Shown here: positions 27,663 to 35,594 of the stretch, in pieces
Position numbering within the stretch: the stretch's first letter is position 1
Layout of the letters: every line of letters begins with the position of its first letter
Source of the DNA: Vicinamibacterales bacterium
Lineage (GTDB): Bacteria; Acidobacteriota; Vicinamibacteria; Vicinamibacterales; UBA2999
DNA length: 64,000 nt
Direction: 5' to 3'
Assembly: GCA_041394705.1 (NCBI GenBank)
Contig: JAWKHS010000007.1
Location: 186,001-250,000 of the forward strand
Notes under the pieces: generated by a model
Told to the model about the DNA's origin: nothing
The model's database searches: none
The model's input: only the letters and a program-made list of their open reading frames with translations
Translations under genes and position numbers: made by a program

Positions 27663-28157
27663 ATGACCACATCCGCAGCCACGTCGCACGCGCCCGGCGC
27701 CGAAGCCGCAAGCACGAAGCAGTTCGCGACCTTCATGCTCGACCAGTACTACTTCGGTGTCGAGGTGCTGAAGGTGCAGGAAGTCATCCGGTACCAGGAC
27801 ATGACGCACGTGCCGCTCGCGCCGTCCGTCGTCCGGGGCCTCATCAACCTTCGGGGCCAGATCGTCACGGCCATCGACCTTCGCCACCGCCTCGAGCTCC
27901 CGGTACGGCACGACGGGGAACAGCCCATGAACGTGGTGGTGCGGACCTCGGACGGCGTGGTCAGCCTGCTCGTCGACGAGATCGGCGACGTGGTGGAAGC
28001 GGCGGCCTCCGATTTCGAGCCGGCGCCCGACACCATCCGGGGCGCGGCGCGCGAGCTGGTCACGGGCGTCTACAAGCTGAAGGACAGCCTGCTGCTGGCG
28101 CTCGACGTCGAACGCACGGCCTCGCTGGACGGCGACGGCGGCGACCGCCGGAACTGA
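27663..28157 (+). CDS. cheW: Chemotaxis coupling protein CheW
   Basis: A 164-residue CheW adaptor that links the soluble chemoreceptors to CheA. The family pattern is complete: FMLDQYYFGVEVLKVQEVIRY, LAPSVVRGLINLRGQIVTAIDLR with the conserved Arg used in receptor contact, and LLVDEIGDVVE. A 19-residue Ala/Thr-rich N-terminal tail precedes the domain. It lies 19 bp after cheA with its own ATG. Confidence 0.95.
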   Translation: MTTSAATSHAPGAEAASTKQFATFMLDQYYFGVEVLKVQEVIRYQDMTHVPLAPSVVRGLINLRGQIVTAIDLRHRLELPVRHDGEQPMNVVVRTSDGVVSLLVDEIGDVVEAAASDFEPAPDTIRGAARELVTGVYKLKDSLLLALDVERTASLDGDGGDRRN

Positions 28158-28227
28158 CGGCCCCACCGCACGGGCGCCGCGCCCGGCCAGGCACTACCGA
28201 TCGACGTCGAGACAACGGAGCACGGAC

Positions 28228-30333
28228 GTGAGCACAGAGAGCCAGGCAGCAGCACCGGTGGTGGAAGTCGACGCCCAGGACTTGATGGACCTGCGCGGCC
28301 AGGTGGCGGCGATTCGCCGTACCCAGGCGGTCATCGAGTTCCAGCTCGATGGCACGATCGTGACGGCGAACGACAACTTCCTGGCCGTCATGGGCTACGC
28401 CCTCGACGAGATCCAGGGCCGCCACCATCGGATGTTCGTCGACCCCGCCGAGGCCGCCGGGGCGGACTACAAGAAGGTCTGGAACGCGCTTCGGGCCGGC
28501 CAGGCCCAGGCCGGCGAGTTCCGTCGCCTCGGGAAGGGCGGCAAGGACGTCTGGATCCTCGCCAGCTACAACCCGATCCTCGACGCCGACGGCAAGGCGT
28601 ACAAGGTGATCAAGTTCGCCAGCGACGTCACGGCGACGAAGCTGAAGACCGCCGACCACGAGGGGCAGCTCAGGGCGATCGGCAAGGCCCAGGCGGTCAT
28701 CGAGTTCGAGCTGGACGGCACCATCCTCACCGCCAACGACAACTTCCTGAAGGCGATGGGGTACTCCCTCGCGGAGATCCAGGGCAGGCACCACAGCATG
28801 TTCGTGGACAGGTCCGAGGTGAAGACCGCGGCGTACCGTGCCCACTGGGAGAAGCTCGGCCGCGGGGAGTTCGACGCCGGCGAGTACCGGCGGCTGGGCA
28901 AGGGCGGCAGGGAGGTCTGGATCCAGGCGTCCTACAACCCGATCCTCGACATGAGCGGCCGGCCGTTCAAGGTCGTGAAGTACGCCACCGACATCACGGC
29001 GACGAAGCTCCAGAACGCCGACTACCAGGGCCAGCTCGCGGCCATCGGGAAGTCGCAGGCCGTGATCGAGTTCGACCTCGACGGCACCATCCGCACGGCG
29101 AACGACAACTTCTGCGGCGCGCTGGGCTACCGGCTCGACGAGATCAAGGGCCGCCACCACAGCCTGTTCGTGGAGCGCGGCGTCTCCGCGAGCGACGAGT
29201 ACCGCGCGTTCTGGGCGGCGCTGGGCCGTGGCGAGTACCAGGCCGGCGAGTACAAGCGGATCGGCAAGGGCGGCAAGGAGGTGTGGATCCAGGCCTCCTA
29301 CAACCCGATCCTCGACATGAACGGCCGGCCGTTCAAGGTGGTCAAGTACGCCACCGACACGACCGCGCAGGTGCGGGCCAAGATCGACCTGCAGCAGAAG
29401 GTCGACGCGATGCTGGAGGTCGTGAACGCCGCCAGCCAGGGCGACCTCACCCGCGAGCTCACGGTGCGCGGCTCCGACGCCGCCGGCCAGATGGGCGAGG
29501 CGCTCGCAGGCTTCTTCGCCGAGATCCGGAAGTCCGTGTCGGGCATCATCCAGAACGCGCAGGCGCTCGCGAGCTCGTCGGAGGAGTTGACGGCCGTCAG
29601 CCAGCAGATGAGCGCGAGCGCCAACGAGACCTCGGCGCAGGCCAACGTCGTGTCCGCGGCCTCGGAGCAGGTGTCGTCGAACATCCAGACCGTGGCGACC
29701 GGGACCGAGGAGATGAGCGCGTCGATCAAGGAGATCGCGGCCAACGCCACGGAGGCCGCGAAGGTCGCCAACGCCGCGGTCAAGGTGGCCGAGACCACCA
29801 ACGACACGATCGCGAAGCTCGGAGACAGCTCCGCCGAAATCGGCAAGGTGATCAAGGTGATCACGTCCATCGCGCAGCAGACCAACCTGCTCGCGCTGAA
29901 CGCCACCATCGAGGCCGCCCGGGCCGGCGAGGCCGGCAAGGGCTTCGCGGTCGTCGCCAACGAGGTGAAGGAGCTCGCCAAGGAGACCGCCCGGGCCACC
30001 GAGGACATCGGCCAGAAGATCGAGGCGATCCAGGCCGACACGAAGGGCGCCGTCGAGGCCATCGGCACCATCAGCCAGATCATCGATCAGATCAACGACA
30101 TCTCGAACACCATCGCCAGCGCGGTGGAGGAACAGACCGCGACCACGAACGAGATCACGCGCAACGTCACGGAAGCCGCCAAGGGCAGCACCGAGATCGC
30201 GCAGAACATCTCCGGCGTCGCCTCCGCGGCGACCAGCACCAGCGAGGGCGCGTCGGACACGCAGAAGTCCGCCGCCCAGCTCACGAAGATGGCCGCCGAC
30301 CTTCAGGGACTGGTGGGCCGTTTCAAGGTCTAG
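28228..30333 (+). CDS. Soluble methyl-accepting chemotaxis protein with three tandem PAS domains
   Basis: A 701-residue cytoplasmic chemoreceptor. Three highly similar PAS domains occupy residues 24-389, each with QAVIEF.LDGTI.TANDNF, GRHH and PAC-like Y(N)PILD..G. Between them and the signalling domain lies a HAMP-like segment (VVNAASQGDLTREL). The MCP hairpin (about 430-700) has the tip AQQTNLLALNATIEAARAGEAGKGF and closely resembles that of the hemoglobin-linked receptor. No transmembrane segment or signal peptide is present. PAS domains of this Aer/BdlA-like type often bind FAD or heme, so redox sensing is likely. The start is GTG 28228 with a GGAG element upstream. Confidence 0.92.
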   Translation: MSTESQAAAPVVEVDAQDLMDLRGQVAAIRRTQAVIEFQLDGTIVTANDNFLAVMGYALDEIQGRHHRMFVDPAEAAGADYKKVWNALRAGQAQAGEFRRLGKGGKDVWILASYNPILDADGKAYKVIKFASDVTATKLKTADHEGQLRAIGKAQAVIEFELDGTILTANDNFLKAMGYSLAEIQGRHHSMFVDRSEVKTAAYRAHWEKLGRGEFDAGEYRRLGKGGREVWIQASYNPILDMSGRPFKVVKYATDITATKLQNADYQGQLAAIGKSQAVIEFDLDGTIRTANDNFCGALGYRLDEIKGRHHSLFVERGVSASDEYRAFWAALGRGEYQAGEYKRIGKGGKEVWIQASYNPILDMNGRPFKVVKYATDTTAQVRAKIDLQQKVDAMLEVVNAASQGDLTRELTVRGSDAAGQMGEALAGFFAEIRKSVSGIIQNAQALASSSEELTAVSQQMSASANETSAQANVVSAASEQVSSNIQTVATGTEEMSASIKEIAANATEAAKVANAAVKVAETTNDTIAKLGDSSAEIGKVIKVITSIAQQTNLLALNATIEAARAGEAGKGFAVVANEVKELAKETARATEDIGQKIEAIQADTKGAVEAIGTISQIIDQINDISNTIASAVEEQTATTNEITRNVTEAAKGSTEIAQNISGVASAATSTSEGASDTQKSAAQLTKMAADLQGLVGRFKV
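28297..29394 (+). repeat. Three tandem 366-bp PAS-coding units
   Basis: The three PAS domains are encoded by exact-length 366-bp units (122 codons) at 28297-28662, 28663-29028 and 29029-29394. The landmark caggc(g/c)gt within each unit falls at 28324, 28690 and 29056. Units 2 and 3 are the most alike. This points to recent in-frame duplication and creates a substrate for homologous expansion or contraction. Confidence 0.85.
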
Positions 30334-30386
30334 GCCATCACAGACGGGTGGACGTCCTCCCCGAGGACGCCGCCCGGCGCCGTTCG

Positions 30387-30408
30387 GCACGCGCGCTCTC
30401 GCGCGTGC
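30387..30408 (+). promoter_or_regulatory. Perfect 9-bp hairpin abutting the cheY ribosome-binding site
   Basis: GCACGCGCG, loop CTCT and CGCGCGTGC form a perfect 9-bp stem with a tetraloop. Its last base is immediately followed by AAGGAG, the Shine-Dalgarno of cheY. A second stem, GTCCTC-CCC-GAGGAC, lies just upstream near 30355. It could protect or insulate the cheYBRX message or tune CheY translation. Confidence 0.6.
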
Positions 30409-30419
30409 AAGGAGTATCC

Positions 30420-30800
30420 ATGAAGGCCCTCGTCGTCGACGACTCCCGAGCCATCCGATCGATTCTCGTCAAGATGCTGACCGAGCTCGGCTACCAGGCG
30501 GCGGAGGCCCGCCACGGCCGCGAGGCGCTCCTGTACCTCCAGTCGCATCCCGACACGCACATCGCGCTCGTGGACTGGAACATGCCCGAGATGAACGGCC
30601 TCGAGCTCGTCCAGGCCGTGAAGGCCGACAACGCCCTCGCCGGCGTCAAGCTCATGATGGTGACGACCGAGATCGAGATGAGCCAGATGGTGAAGGCCCT
30701 CGAGGCGGGCGCCAACGAGTACGTCATGAAGCCCTTCACGAAGGCCGTGATCGAGGACAAGCTGCGCCTCCTGGGCCTGCCTTCGGGAGCGGCTGCGTGA
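30420..30800 (+). CDS. cheY: Chemotaxis response regulator CheY
   Basis: A 126-residue single-domain receiver. All phosphorylation residues are present: the acidic pair Asp7-Asp8 in LVVDDSRA, phospho-acceptor Asp52 in ALVDWNMPEM, Thr in MMVTTE and Lys in VMKPF. ATG 30420 has the ribosome-binding site AAGGAG. The stop overlaps the start of cheB by GTGA. It is the likely output of CheA; because no flagellar or pilus gene is in the window, its target is unknown. Confidence 0.93.
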   Translation: MKALVVDDSRAIRSILVKMLTELGYQAAEARHGREALLYLQSHPDTHIALVDWNMPEMNGLELVQAVKADNALAGVKLMMVTTEIEMSQMVKALEAGANEYVMKPFTKAVIEDKLRLLGLPSGAAA

Positions 30801-31912
30801 GCCGGATCCGCGTCCTCATCGTGGACGACGCCGTCGTGATCCGGCGGCTCGTCGGCGACGTGCTCGCCGCCGATCCCGAGATCGAGGTGGTCGGCACGGC
30901 CGCGAACGGCCGGATCGCGCTGCAGAAGATCCCGCAGTGCAATCCGGACGTGGTGACGATGGACGTCGAGATGCCGGACATGAACGGCATCGAGACCGTC
31001 CGGGAGCTGCGCAAGACCTGGCCGAAGCTCCCCGTCATCATGTTCAGCACGCTCACGGAGCGGGGCGGCGTCGCCACCCTCGACGCCCTCGCGGCCGGCG
31101 CCTCCGACTACGCGACCAAGCCCGCCAACGTCGGCAGCGTGACCGCCGGCCTCGAGACGGTCCGGACGGATCTCATCCCCAAGATCAAGGCGCTGGCCGG
31201 CCGGCCGGTGGGCCTGCCGGCACCCGCGACGGCCGCGCGTCCGGTCGCGCCCGTGCGCCCGGCCATCCCGCCGGCAGCACCGGCGGCCGCGCCCGCGCCC
31301 GCGCCAGGCCACATCGAGGTCGTCGCCATCGGCGTGTCCACCGGGGGCCCGAACGCGCTCGCCGAACTCCTGCCGGCGCTTCCCAAGACCCTGCCGGTGC
31401 CGATCGTCATCACGCAGCACATGCCGCCGATGTTCACGCGGCTCCTCGCCGACCGGCTCAACGCCCAGTCGGCCATCGAGGTGGTCGAGGGACAGGCGGC
31501 GATGCGGCTCAACCCGGGCACGGCCTATATCGCGCCCGGGGACTATCACATGGTGCTCGACCGAGTGGCCACCGGCACGGTGGTCTCCCTGAACCAGGCG
31601 CCGCCCGAGAACTCGTGCCGCCCGGCCGTGGACGTCATGTTCCGGTCGGTGGTGGACGTGTACCACGGCGCGGTGCTCGGCGTGATCCTGACGGGCATGG
31701 GCCAGGACGGCCTGCGCGGCTGCGAGCTGGTCCGTGACGCCGGCGGGCAGGTCCTCGCGCAGGACGAGGACTCGAGCGTCGTCTGGGGCATGCCAGGGTT
31801 CGTCGCACGGGCCGGGCTCGCCGACCGGGTGCTGCCACTCAACATGATCGCCGGGGAAATCGTGCGCCGCGTCGCGGCCACGTCCCGCGTCACAGCTGCG
31901 AGGGCGTCGTGA
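30797..31912 (+). CDS. cheB: Chemotaxis-specific protein-glutamate methylesterase/deamidase CheB
   Basis: A 371-residue two-domain enzyme. The receiver (1-125) has Asp56 in VVTMDVEMPDMNG and the CheB-typical MFSTLTERGG. After an Ala/Pro-rich linker the methylesterase carries the catalytic triad: Ser181 in GVSTGGP, His208 in TQHMPP and Asp304 in GMGQDG. When phosphorylated by CheA it removes methyl groups from the receptors, giving adaptation. It starts at a GTG coupled to cheY and ends in a GTGA overlap with cheR. Confidence 0.95.
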   Translation: MSRIRVLIVDDAVVIRRLVGDVLAADPEIEVVGTAANGRIALQKIPQCNPDVVTMDVEMPDMNGIETVRELRKTWPKLPVIMFSTLTERGGVATLDALAAGASDYATKPANVGSVTAGLETVRTDLIPKIKALAGRPVGLPAPATAARPVAPVRPAIPPAAPAAAPAPAPGHIEVVAIGVSTGGPNALAELLPALPKTLPVPIVITQHMPPMFTRLLADRLNAQSAIEVVEGQAAMRLNPGTAYIAPGDYHMVLDRVATGTVVSLNQAPPENSCRPAVDVMFRSVVDVYHGAVLGVILTGMGQDGLRGCELVRDAGGQVLAQDEDSSVVWGMPGFVARAGLADRVLPLNMIAGEIVRRVAATSRVTAARAS

Positions 31913-32760
31913 ACATCTCGCCACAGGACTTCGACTACATCCGTTCCTTCGTCTTCGACCAGGCCGGCATCGTGCTGGAGGTGGGCAAGCAGTACCTGGT
32001 CGAGTCGCGGCTCGGTCCGATCGCCAAGCAGTTCAAGCTCGACTCGATGGCGGCCCTGACCAACGCGCTCAAGGGCCGCGACCTCGTGCTCCGGCGCGCG
32101 GTCGTCGAGGCGATGACCACGAACGAAACGACGTTCTTCCGGGACGCCGCGCCCTTCGATGCCCTGCGCGAGCACATCATCCCCAAGCTGATGGAGTCGC
32201 GGGCGGCCTCGCGTGAGCTCAAGATCTGGTACGGCGCCTCGTCCACGGGCCAGGAGCCGTATTCGGTCGTCATGATGCTGATGCAGCACTTCCCCCAGCT
32301 CGAGTCGTGGAAGGTGAGCCACTTCGCGACCGACATCAACCTCGACGTGCTGGAGCGCGCACGCCAGGGACGTTTCAACCAGGTCGAGATGAACCGCGGC
32401 CTGCCGGCCACCTACCTGGTGAAGTACTTCGAGAAGGCGGGCACCGAGTGGCAGCTGAAGCCGCAGGTGCGAGAGCGCGTCAAGTTCGATCAGCTCAACC
32501 TGGTGAAGCCGTGGCAGTCGATGCCGACCTTCGACATCATCATGCTGCGCAACGTGATGATCTACTTCGACGTGGACGCGAAGAGGCAGATCCTGTCGAG
32601 GCTGGATCGGCAACTCGCCCCGGACGGCTACCTGTTCCTCGGCGGCGCCGAGACGACCATGGGCCTGACGGACGCCTTCAAGCGGATGCAGTTCGAGCGG
32701 GCGGGGTGCTACTGCAAGGTCGGCGCGGTGGAATCGGCGCCGCGGAAGGGAGCGGCGTAG
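31909..32760 (+). CDS. cheR: Chemotaxis protein methyltransferase CheR
   Basis: A 283-residue S-adenosylmethionine-dependent methyltransferase that methylates receptor glutamates. The N-terminal helical domain is followed by TTNETTFFRD, the SAM-binding IWYGASSTGQEPYS and the CheR signature DIIMLRNVMIYFD. No receptor-binding pentapeptide partner is evident on the two MCPs (they end in VNRSK and GRFKV), so it is probably an untethered CheR. The GTG start overlaps the cheB stop. Confidence 0.95.
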   Translation: MNISPQDFDYIRSFVFDQAGIVLEVGKQYLVESRLGPIAKQFKLDSMAALTNALKGRDLVLRRAVVEAMTTNETTFFRDAAPFDALREHIIPKLMESRAASRELKIWYGASSTGQEPYSVVMMLMQHFPQLESWKVSHFATDINLDVLERARQGRFNQVEMNRGLPATYLVKYFEKAGTEWQLKPQVRERVKFDQLNLVKPWQSMPTFDIIMLRNVMIYFDVDAKRQILSRLDRQLAPDGYLFLGGAETTMGLTDAFKRMQFERAGCYCKVGAVESAPRKGAA

Positions 32761-32762
32761 CC

Positions 32763-33230
32763 ATGGTGGCACGAGAGGACATCGTCCGGATCGTCGACGA
32801 GATCTGGCTGACCACGCTGGGCTTCACGGCCCGGCCCGCGGAGGCCGAGGTGTCGCTCCCCGGGGACGCGGCGACGATCGACGGCATCGTGAACATCACG
32901 GGCGACCAGCAGGTGGCCGTGGTGCTCCAGGTGCCCAAGTCGCTCGCCGAGCGCATCGCCTCGGCGATGTTCGGCCTGGGCTCGCGGACGCCGCGGGCGG
33001 AGGACATGCAGGACGCGGTGGGCGAGCTCAGCAACATGCTGGGCGGCAACGTCAAGGCCCTGCTGTCGGGCTCCTGCCACCTGTCGCTGCCGGCCGTCGT
33101 CCACGGCGAGGGCTACACGATCCGCGTGCCGACCTCGCACAGCGTGGACCGCATCACGTTCGAGTGCGAGGGCATGCCCGCCGTCGTGAGCGTGATGTCG
33201 GCGCCGATGGGGAAGGCCGCGGCGGCCTGA
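32763..33230 (+). CDS. cheX: CheX-family chemotaxis phosphatase
   Basis: A 155-residue CheC/CheX-fold protein that likely dephosphorylates CheY-P. The single active-site signature ExxN is visible in AVGELSNMLGGNVKALL, and the FEC-EGM segment near the end is typical of CheX. It begins two bases after cheR and closes the operon. With no CheZ or CheC in the window this is probably the signal-terminating phosphatase. Confidence 0.82.
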   Translation: MVAREDIVRIVDEIWLTTLGFTARPAEAEVSLPGDAATIDGIVNITGDQQVAVVLQVPKSLAERIASAMFGLGSRTPRAEDMQDAVGELSNMLGGNVKALLSGSCHLSLPAVVHGEGYTIRVPTSHSVDRITFECEGMPAVVSVMSAPMGKAAAA

Positions 33231-33260
33231 CCCCCGCACCCACGACGCGCGCGGGCCTCG

Positions 33261-33266
33261 TATAAT
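33261..33266 (+). promoter_or_regulatory. Consensus -10 box (TATAAT) of the PLP-enzyme gene
   Basis: A perfect TATAAT lies 27 nt upstream of the ATG, in otherwise GC-rich DNA. The -35 position reads ACCCAC, so there is no -35 match. It separates the following gene from the chemotaxis operon. Confidence 0.5.
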
Positions 33267-33293
33267 CCTGCCGGCCGCCGGCCGCGGCCGCGC

Positions 33294-34358
33294 ATGACTC
33301 GAGACGCCCTCGCCCGACAGCTGGCGGCCCGTCCGCGAACGCCGCTGGCGACGCTGCCGACACCGCTGGACGACGCGATCCGCCTCCGCGAGGCGCTGGG
33401 GGGCCGGACCCGCTGCCCCCGCATCCTGGTCAAGCGCGACGACCTGACCGGGCTGGGGCTGGGGGGCAACAAGGCGCGCAAGCTGGAGTTCCTGCTGGGC
33501 GACGCGCTGGCGAGCCGGGCGACCTCCCTCATCACCACCGGCGCGGTGCAGTCGAACCACGCGCGGATGACGGCCGCCGCCGGCGCCCGCTGCGGCCTGG
33601 ACGTCGACCTCGTGCTCACGACCACCGAGGCTTCTCCGCCGCTCGACGGCAACCTGCTCCTGGATCGCCTGTTCGGGGCGCGCCTTCACTTCGTGCCGTC
33701 CGTGGATCCGATGCTCGCCGTCGGACACGACGAGGCGGTGGTGGCGGCCATCGAGGCGGACCTTCGTGGGCGCGGCGGGCGCCCGTACACCATCCCGGTG
33801 GGAGGCTCCAGCCCCGTCGGGGCGCTGGGCTACGTGGCCGGCGTCCTGGAGCTGGCGGGGCAGCTCGAGGCCCTGGGCGCCGGGGCGCGCCGCGTGTACT
33901 ACGCCAGCGGCTCGCGTGGGACACAAGCGGGCCTGACGCTCGGCACCCACCTGCTGGAGCCGTCCTTCGAGCTCTACGGGGTGGCCGTGAGCGCCGGAGA
34001 GGACGAGAAGATCGAGCGGGCGCGCCGGGCGGCCCGCGATGCGGCGCTGCTCCTGGGGCAGGGCGACTCGGTGCTGGGGGCACGGTACTTCACCGATCAG
34101 GGCTACATCGGCGACGGCTACGGGCTGCCGACGCCGGACGCCATGGACGCCCTGCTCCTCGTCGCGCGCACCGAGGCCCTCGTCCTCGATCCGACCTACA
34201 CCGCCAAGGCCATGGCGGCCCTCGTCGCGCACGTCCGGAGCGGCGAGCTCGAGCCGAGCGATACGGTCGTGTTCCTGCACACGGGCGGTGGCCCCGCCAC
34301 GCTGACGGCCAAGGTCGCGGCGCTGCTCCAGGGGGCGGCGGGGTGGCAGAACGTGTGA
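33294..34358 (+). CDS. D-cysteine desulfhydrase / ACC deaminase-family PLP enzyme
   Basis: A 354-residue fold-type II PLP enzyme. The Schiff-base lysine is in LGLGGNKARKLEFL, followed by GAVQSNHARMTAAAGA and IPVGGSSPVGALGYV; ASGSRGTQAGL and LHTGGGPATL bind the cofactor phosphate and ring. The family includes D-cysteine desulfhydrase (to pyruvate, H2S and ammonia) and ACC deaminase; the N-terminal TPLDDAIRL pattern favours the desulfhydrase-like group. Substrate cannot be fixed by eye. Confidence 0.85.
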   Translation: MTRDALARQLAARPRTPLATLPTPLDDAIRLREALGGRTRCPRILVKRDDLTGLGLGGNKARKLEFLLGDALASRATSLITTGAVQSNHARMTAAAGARCGLDVDLVLTTTEASPPLDGNLLLDRLFGARLHFVPSVDPMLAVGHDEAVVAAIEADLRGRGGRPYTIPVGGSSPVGALGYVAGVLELAGQLEALGAGARRVYYASGSRGTQAGLTLGTHLLEPSFELYGVAVSAGEDEKIERARRAARDAALLLGQGDSVLGARYFTDQGYIGDGYGLPTPDAMDALLLVARTEALVLDPTYTAKAMAALVAHVRSGELEPSDTVVFLHTGGGPATLTAKVAALLQGAAGWQNV

Positions 34359-34434
34359 TCCGGCCGCCGGCCGCGCTGGGCGGATTCTGCGTACCCGGCG
34401 GGCCCCGGCACCGGACGCGCGCGGCGGGGATGCC

Positions 34435-34465
34435 GATGAATCGGCCAGAACTGGCCTGAATCATC
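34435..34465. repeat. Imperfect inverted repeat after the PLP-enzyme gene
   Basis: GGCCAG-AA-CTGGCC forms the core (34443-34456), flanked by GATG (34435-34438) and CATC (34462-34465) with small bulges between. Further CTGGCC/CAGGCC copies follow within 45 bp. It may act as a transcription terminator for the upstream gene; there is no T tract. Confidence 0.35.
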
Positions 34466-34529
34466 GACGTCAGGCCACAAGACTGGCCGGCGGGCGGGAC
34501 TGGCAGACGCGTTGCCTTCGCCAACGGGC

Positions 34530-34910
34530 ATGACCACTCACCGACGCCCGACTCACCCCGTTCCCGTTCTGAGCCTCCTCGCCGCTCTGGTCGCCGGCCC
34601 CTTCGCCGGGTCGCCCGCAGCCGTCGGCCCACCCGGGCAACCCGCCGCACCGCCCGTTCCCGCGCCGGCCTGGGACGACGTCGTGTGGGGGCAGAACATC
34701 GTGTGGGGCAACTGCGCCCCTGACGAGGCCAACATCGTCTGGGGCAACGCCACCGGCCGAGGCGAACCATGGCTCGATGCGATCCAGGCGGACCTCGAGG
34801 CACTCGCCGACGCCTGCGGCATCCAGATGGACGTGCCGGACGCCGGGGCGCCCGCATCCGGGGCCGCCGCTCCCCCGCCGGCGCCGGCTGGTCAGGCCGG
34901 CGGCCGCTGA
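34530..34910 (+). CDS. Small secreted protein with NIVWGN-type repeats
   Basis: A 126-residue exported protein: Sec-type signal peptide (VPVLSLLAALVAGPFAGSPA), Pro-rich segment, then the Trp-Gly-Asn motif in near-tandem copies (DVVWGQ, NIVWGN, NIVWGN) around residues 50-75. A short helical block with two Cys in total and an Ala/Pro-rich tail end the protein. Similar NIVWGN repeats are known to me from C-termini of exported subtilase-like proteins of Actinobacteria and Acidobacteria, where their role is unclear. No enzyme domain is present. It overlaps the next start (TGATG). Confidence 0.6.
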   Translation: MTTHRRPTHPVPVLSLLAALVAGPFAGSPAAVGPPGQPAAPPVPAPAWDDVVWGQNIVWGNCAPDEANIVWGNATGRGEPWLDAIQADLEALADACGIQMDVPDAGAPASGAAAPPPAPAGQAGGR

Positions 34911-35482
34911 TGGACGCCGTCGGGGCAGTCACGCGGCTCTCCGGAGTCCGAATCCGCCCCGTGCGCGATGACGACGTCGAGCCGCTGTTCGCGCTGCTCT
35001 CCGACGACGAGGTGACCCGCCACCTGGCCCCGGCGCCGGCGACCCTGGAAGACGTCCGGCGGTTCGTGACATGGGCCAGGCAAGGCGGCGGCCGCCGACA
35101 CGCCGGGTTCGTGGCCATGGCGCCGGGCTCGGACGAGGCTGCCGGCGTCTTCCAGGTGCGCTGCCTGGACCCCGGACGGGGCCTGGCGGACTGGGGCTTC
35201 GCCCTTGGCGCGCGGCACTGGGGGACCGGCCTCTTCGGGGCGGCCGCGCCGCTCGTCGTGGACTTTGCCGTCGCACGGCTCGGCGTGCGCCGCCTCGAAG
35301 CCCGGACGGCCGTCGCCAACGGGAGGGGCAACGGGGCGCTGGCCAAGGTTGGCGCCACCTGCGAGGCCGTCCTCCGCGATTCGTTCCGGCGCCAGGACCG
35401 GGCGCGGGACCAGGCCTTGTGGACCATCCTGGCCGAGGACTGGGCGGACCACCGGACGGCGCCGGTCCACGCACTGCCGTAG
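34910..35482 (+). CDS. GNAT family N-acetyltransferase (RimJ/RimL type)
   Basis: A 190-residue acetyl-CoA-dependent acyltransferase. The first strand VRIRPVRDDDVEPLFAL, the central DWGFALGARHWGTGLFGAAA (acetyl-CoA binding, with a degenerate Q/RxxGxG/A) and RLEARTAVANGRGNGALAKVGA are typical of the RimJ/RimL branch, which acetylates ribosomal protein N-termini or small amines. The ATG overlaps the upstream stop, suggesting translational coupling. Confidence 0.8.
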   Translation: MDAVGAVTRLSGVRIRPVRDDDVEPLFALLSDDEVTRHLAPAPATLEDVRRFVTWARQGGGRRHAGFVAMAPGSDEAAGVFQVRCLDPGRGLADWGFALGARHWGTGLFGAAAPLVVDFAVARLGVRRLEARTAVANGRGNGALAKVGATCEAVLRDSFRRQDRARDQALWTILAEDWADHRTAPVHALP

Positions 35483-35594
35483 GCTTCCGTGTGGCCTGGA
35501 CGGTGTCCGCGCTCGCGGATCTGCACGCGGAGACAACTCGTTACGCCGAGGGCGTTGGCCGGTCAGGGGACGTGTGTTTCAATGATGGCTTCCC

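Noticed and set aside
28297..29394. CRISPR-like or transposon repeat
   Set aside because: The 366-bp units are in-frame PAS domains within one coding sequence, with no spacers or terminal inverted repeats.
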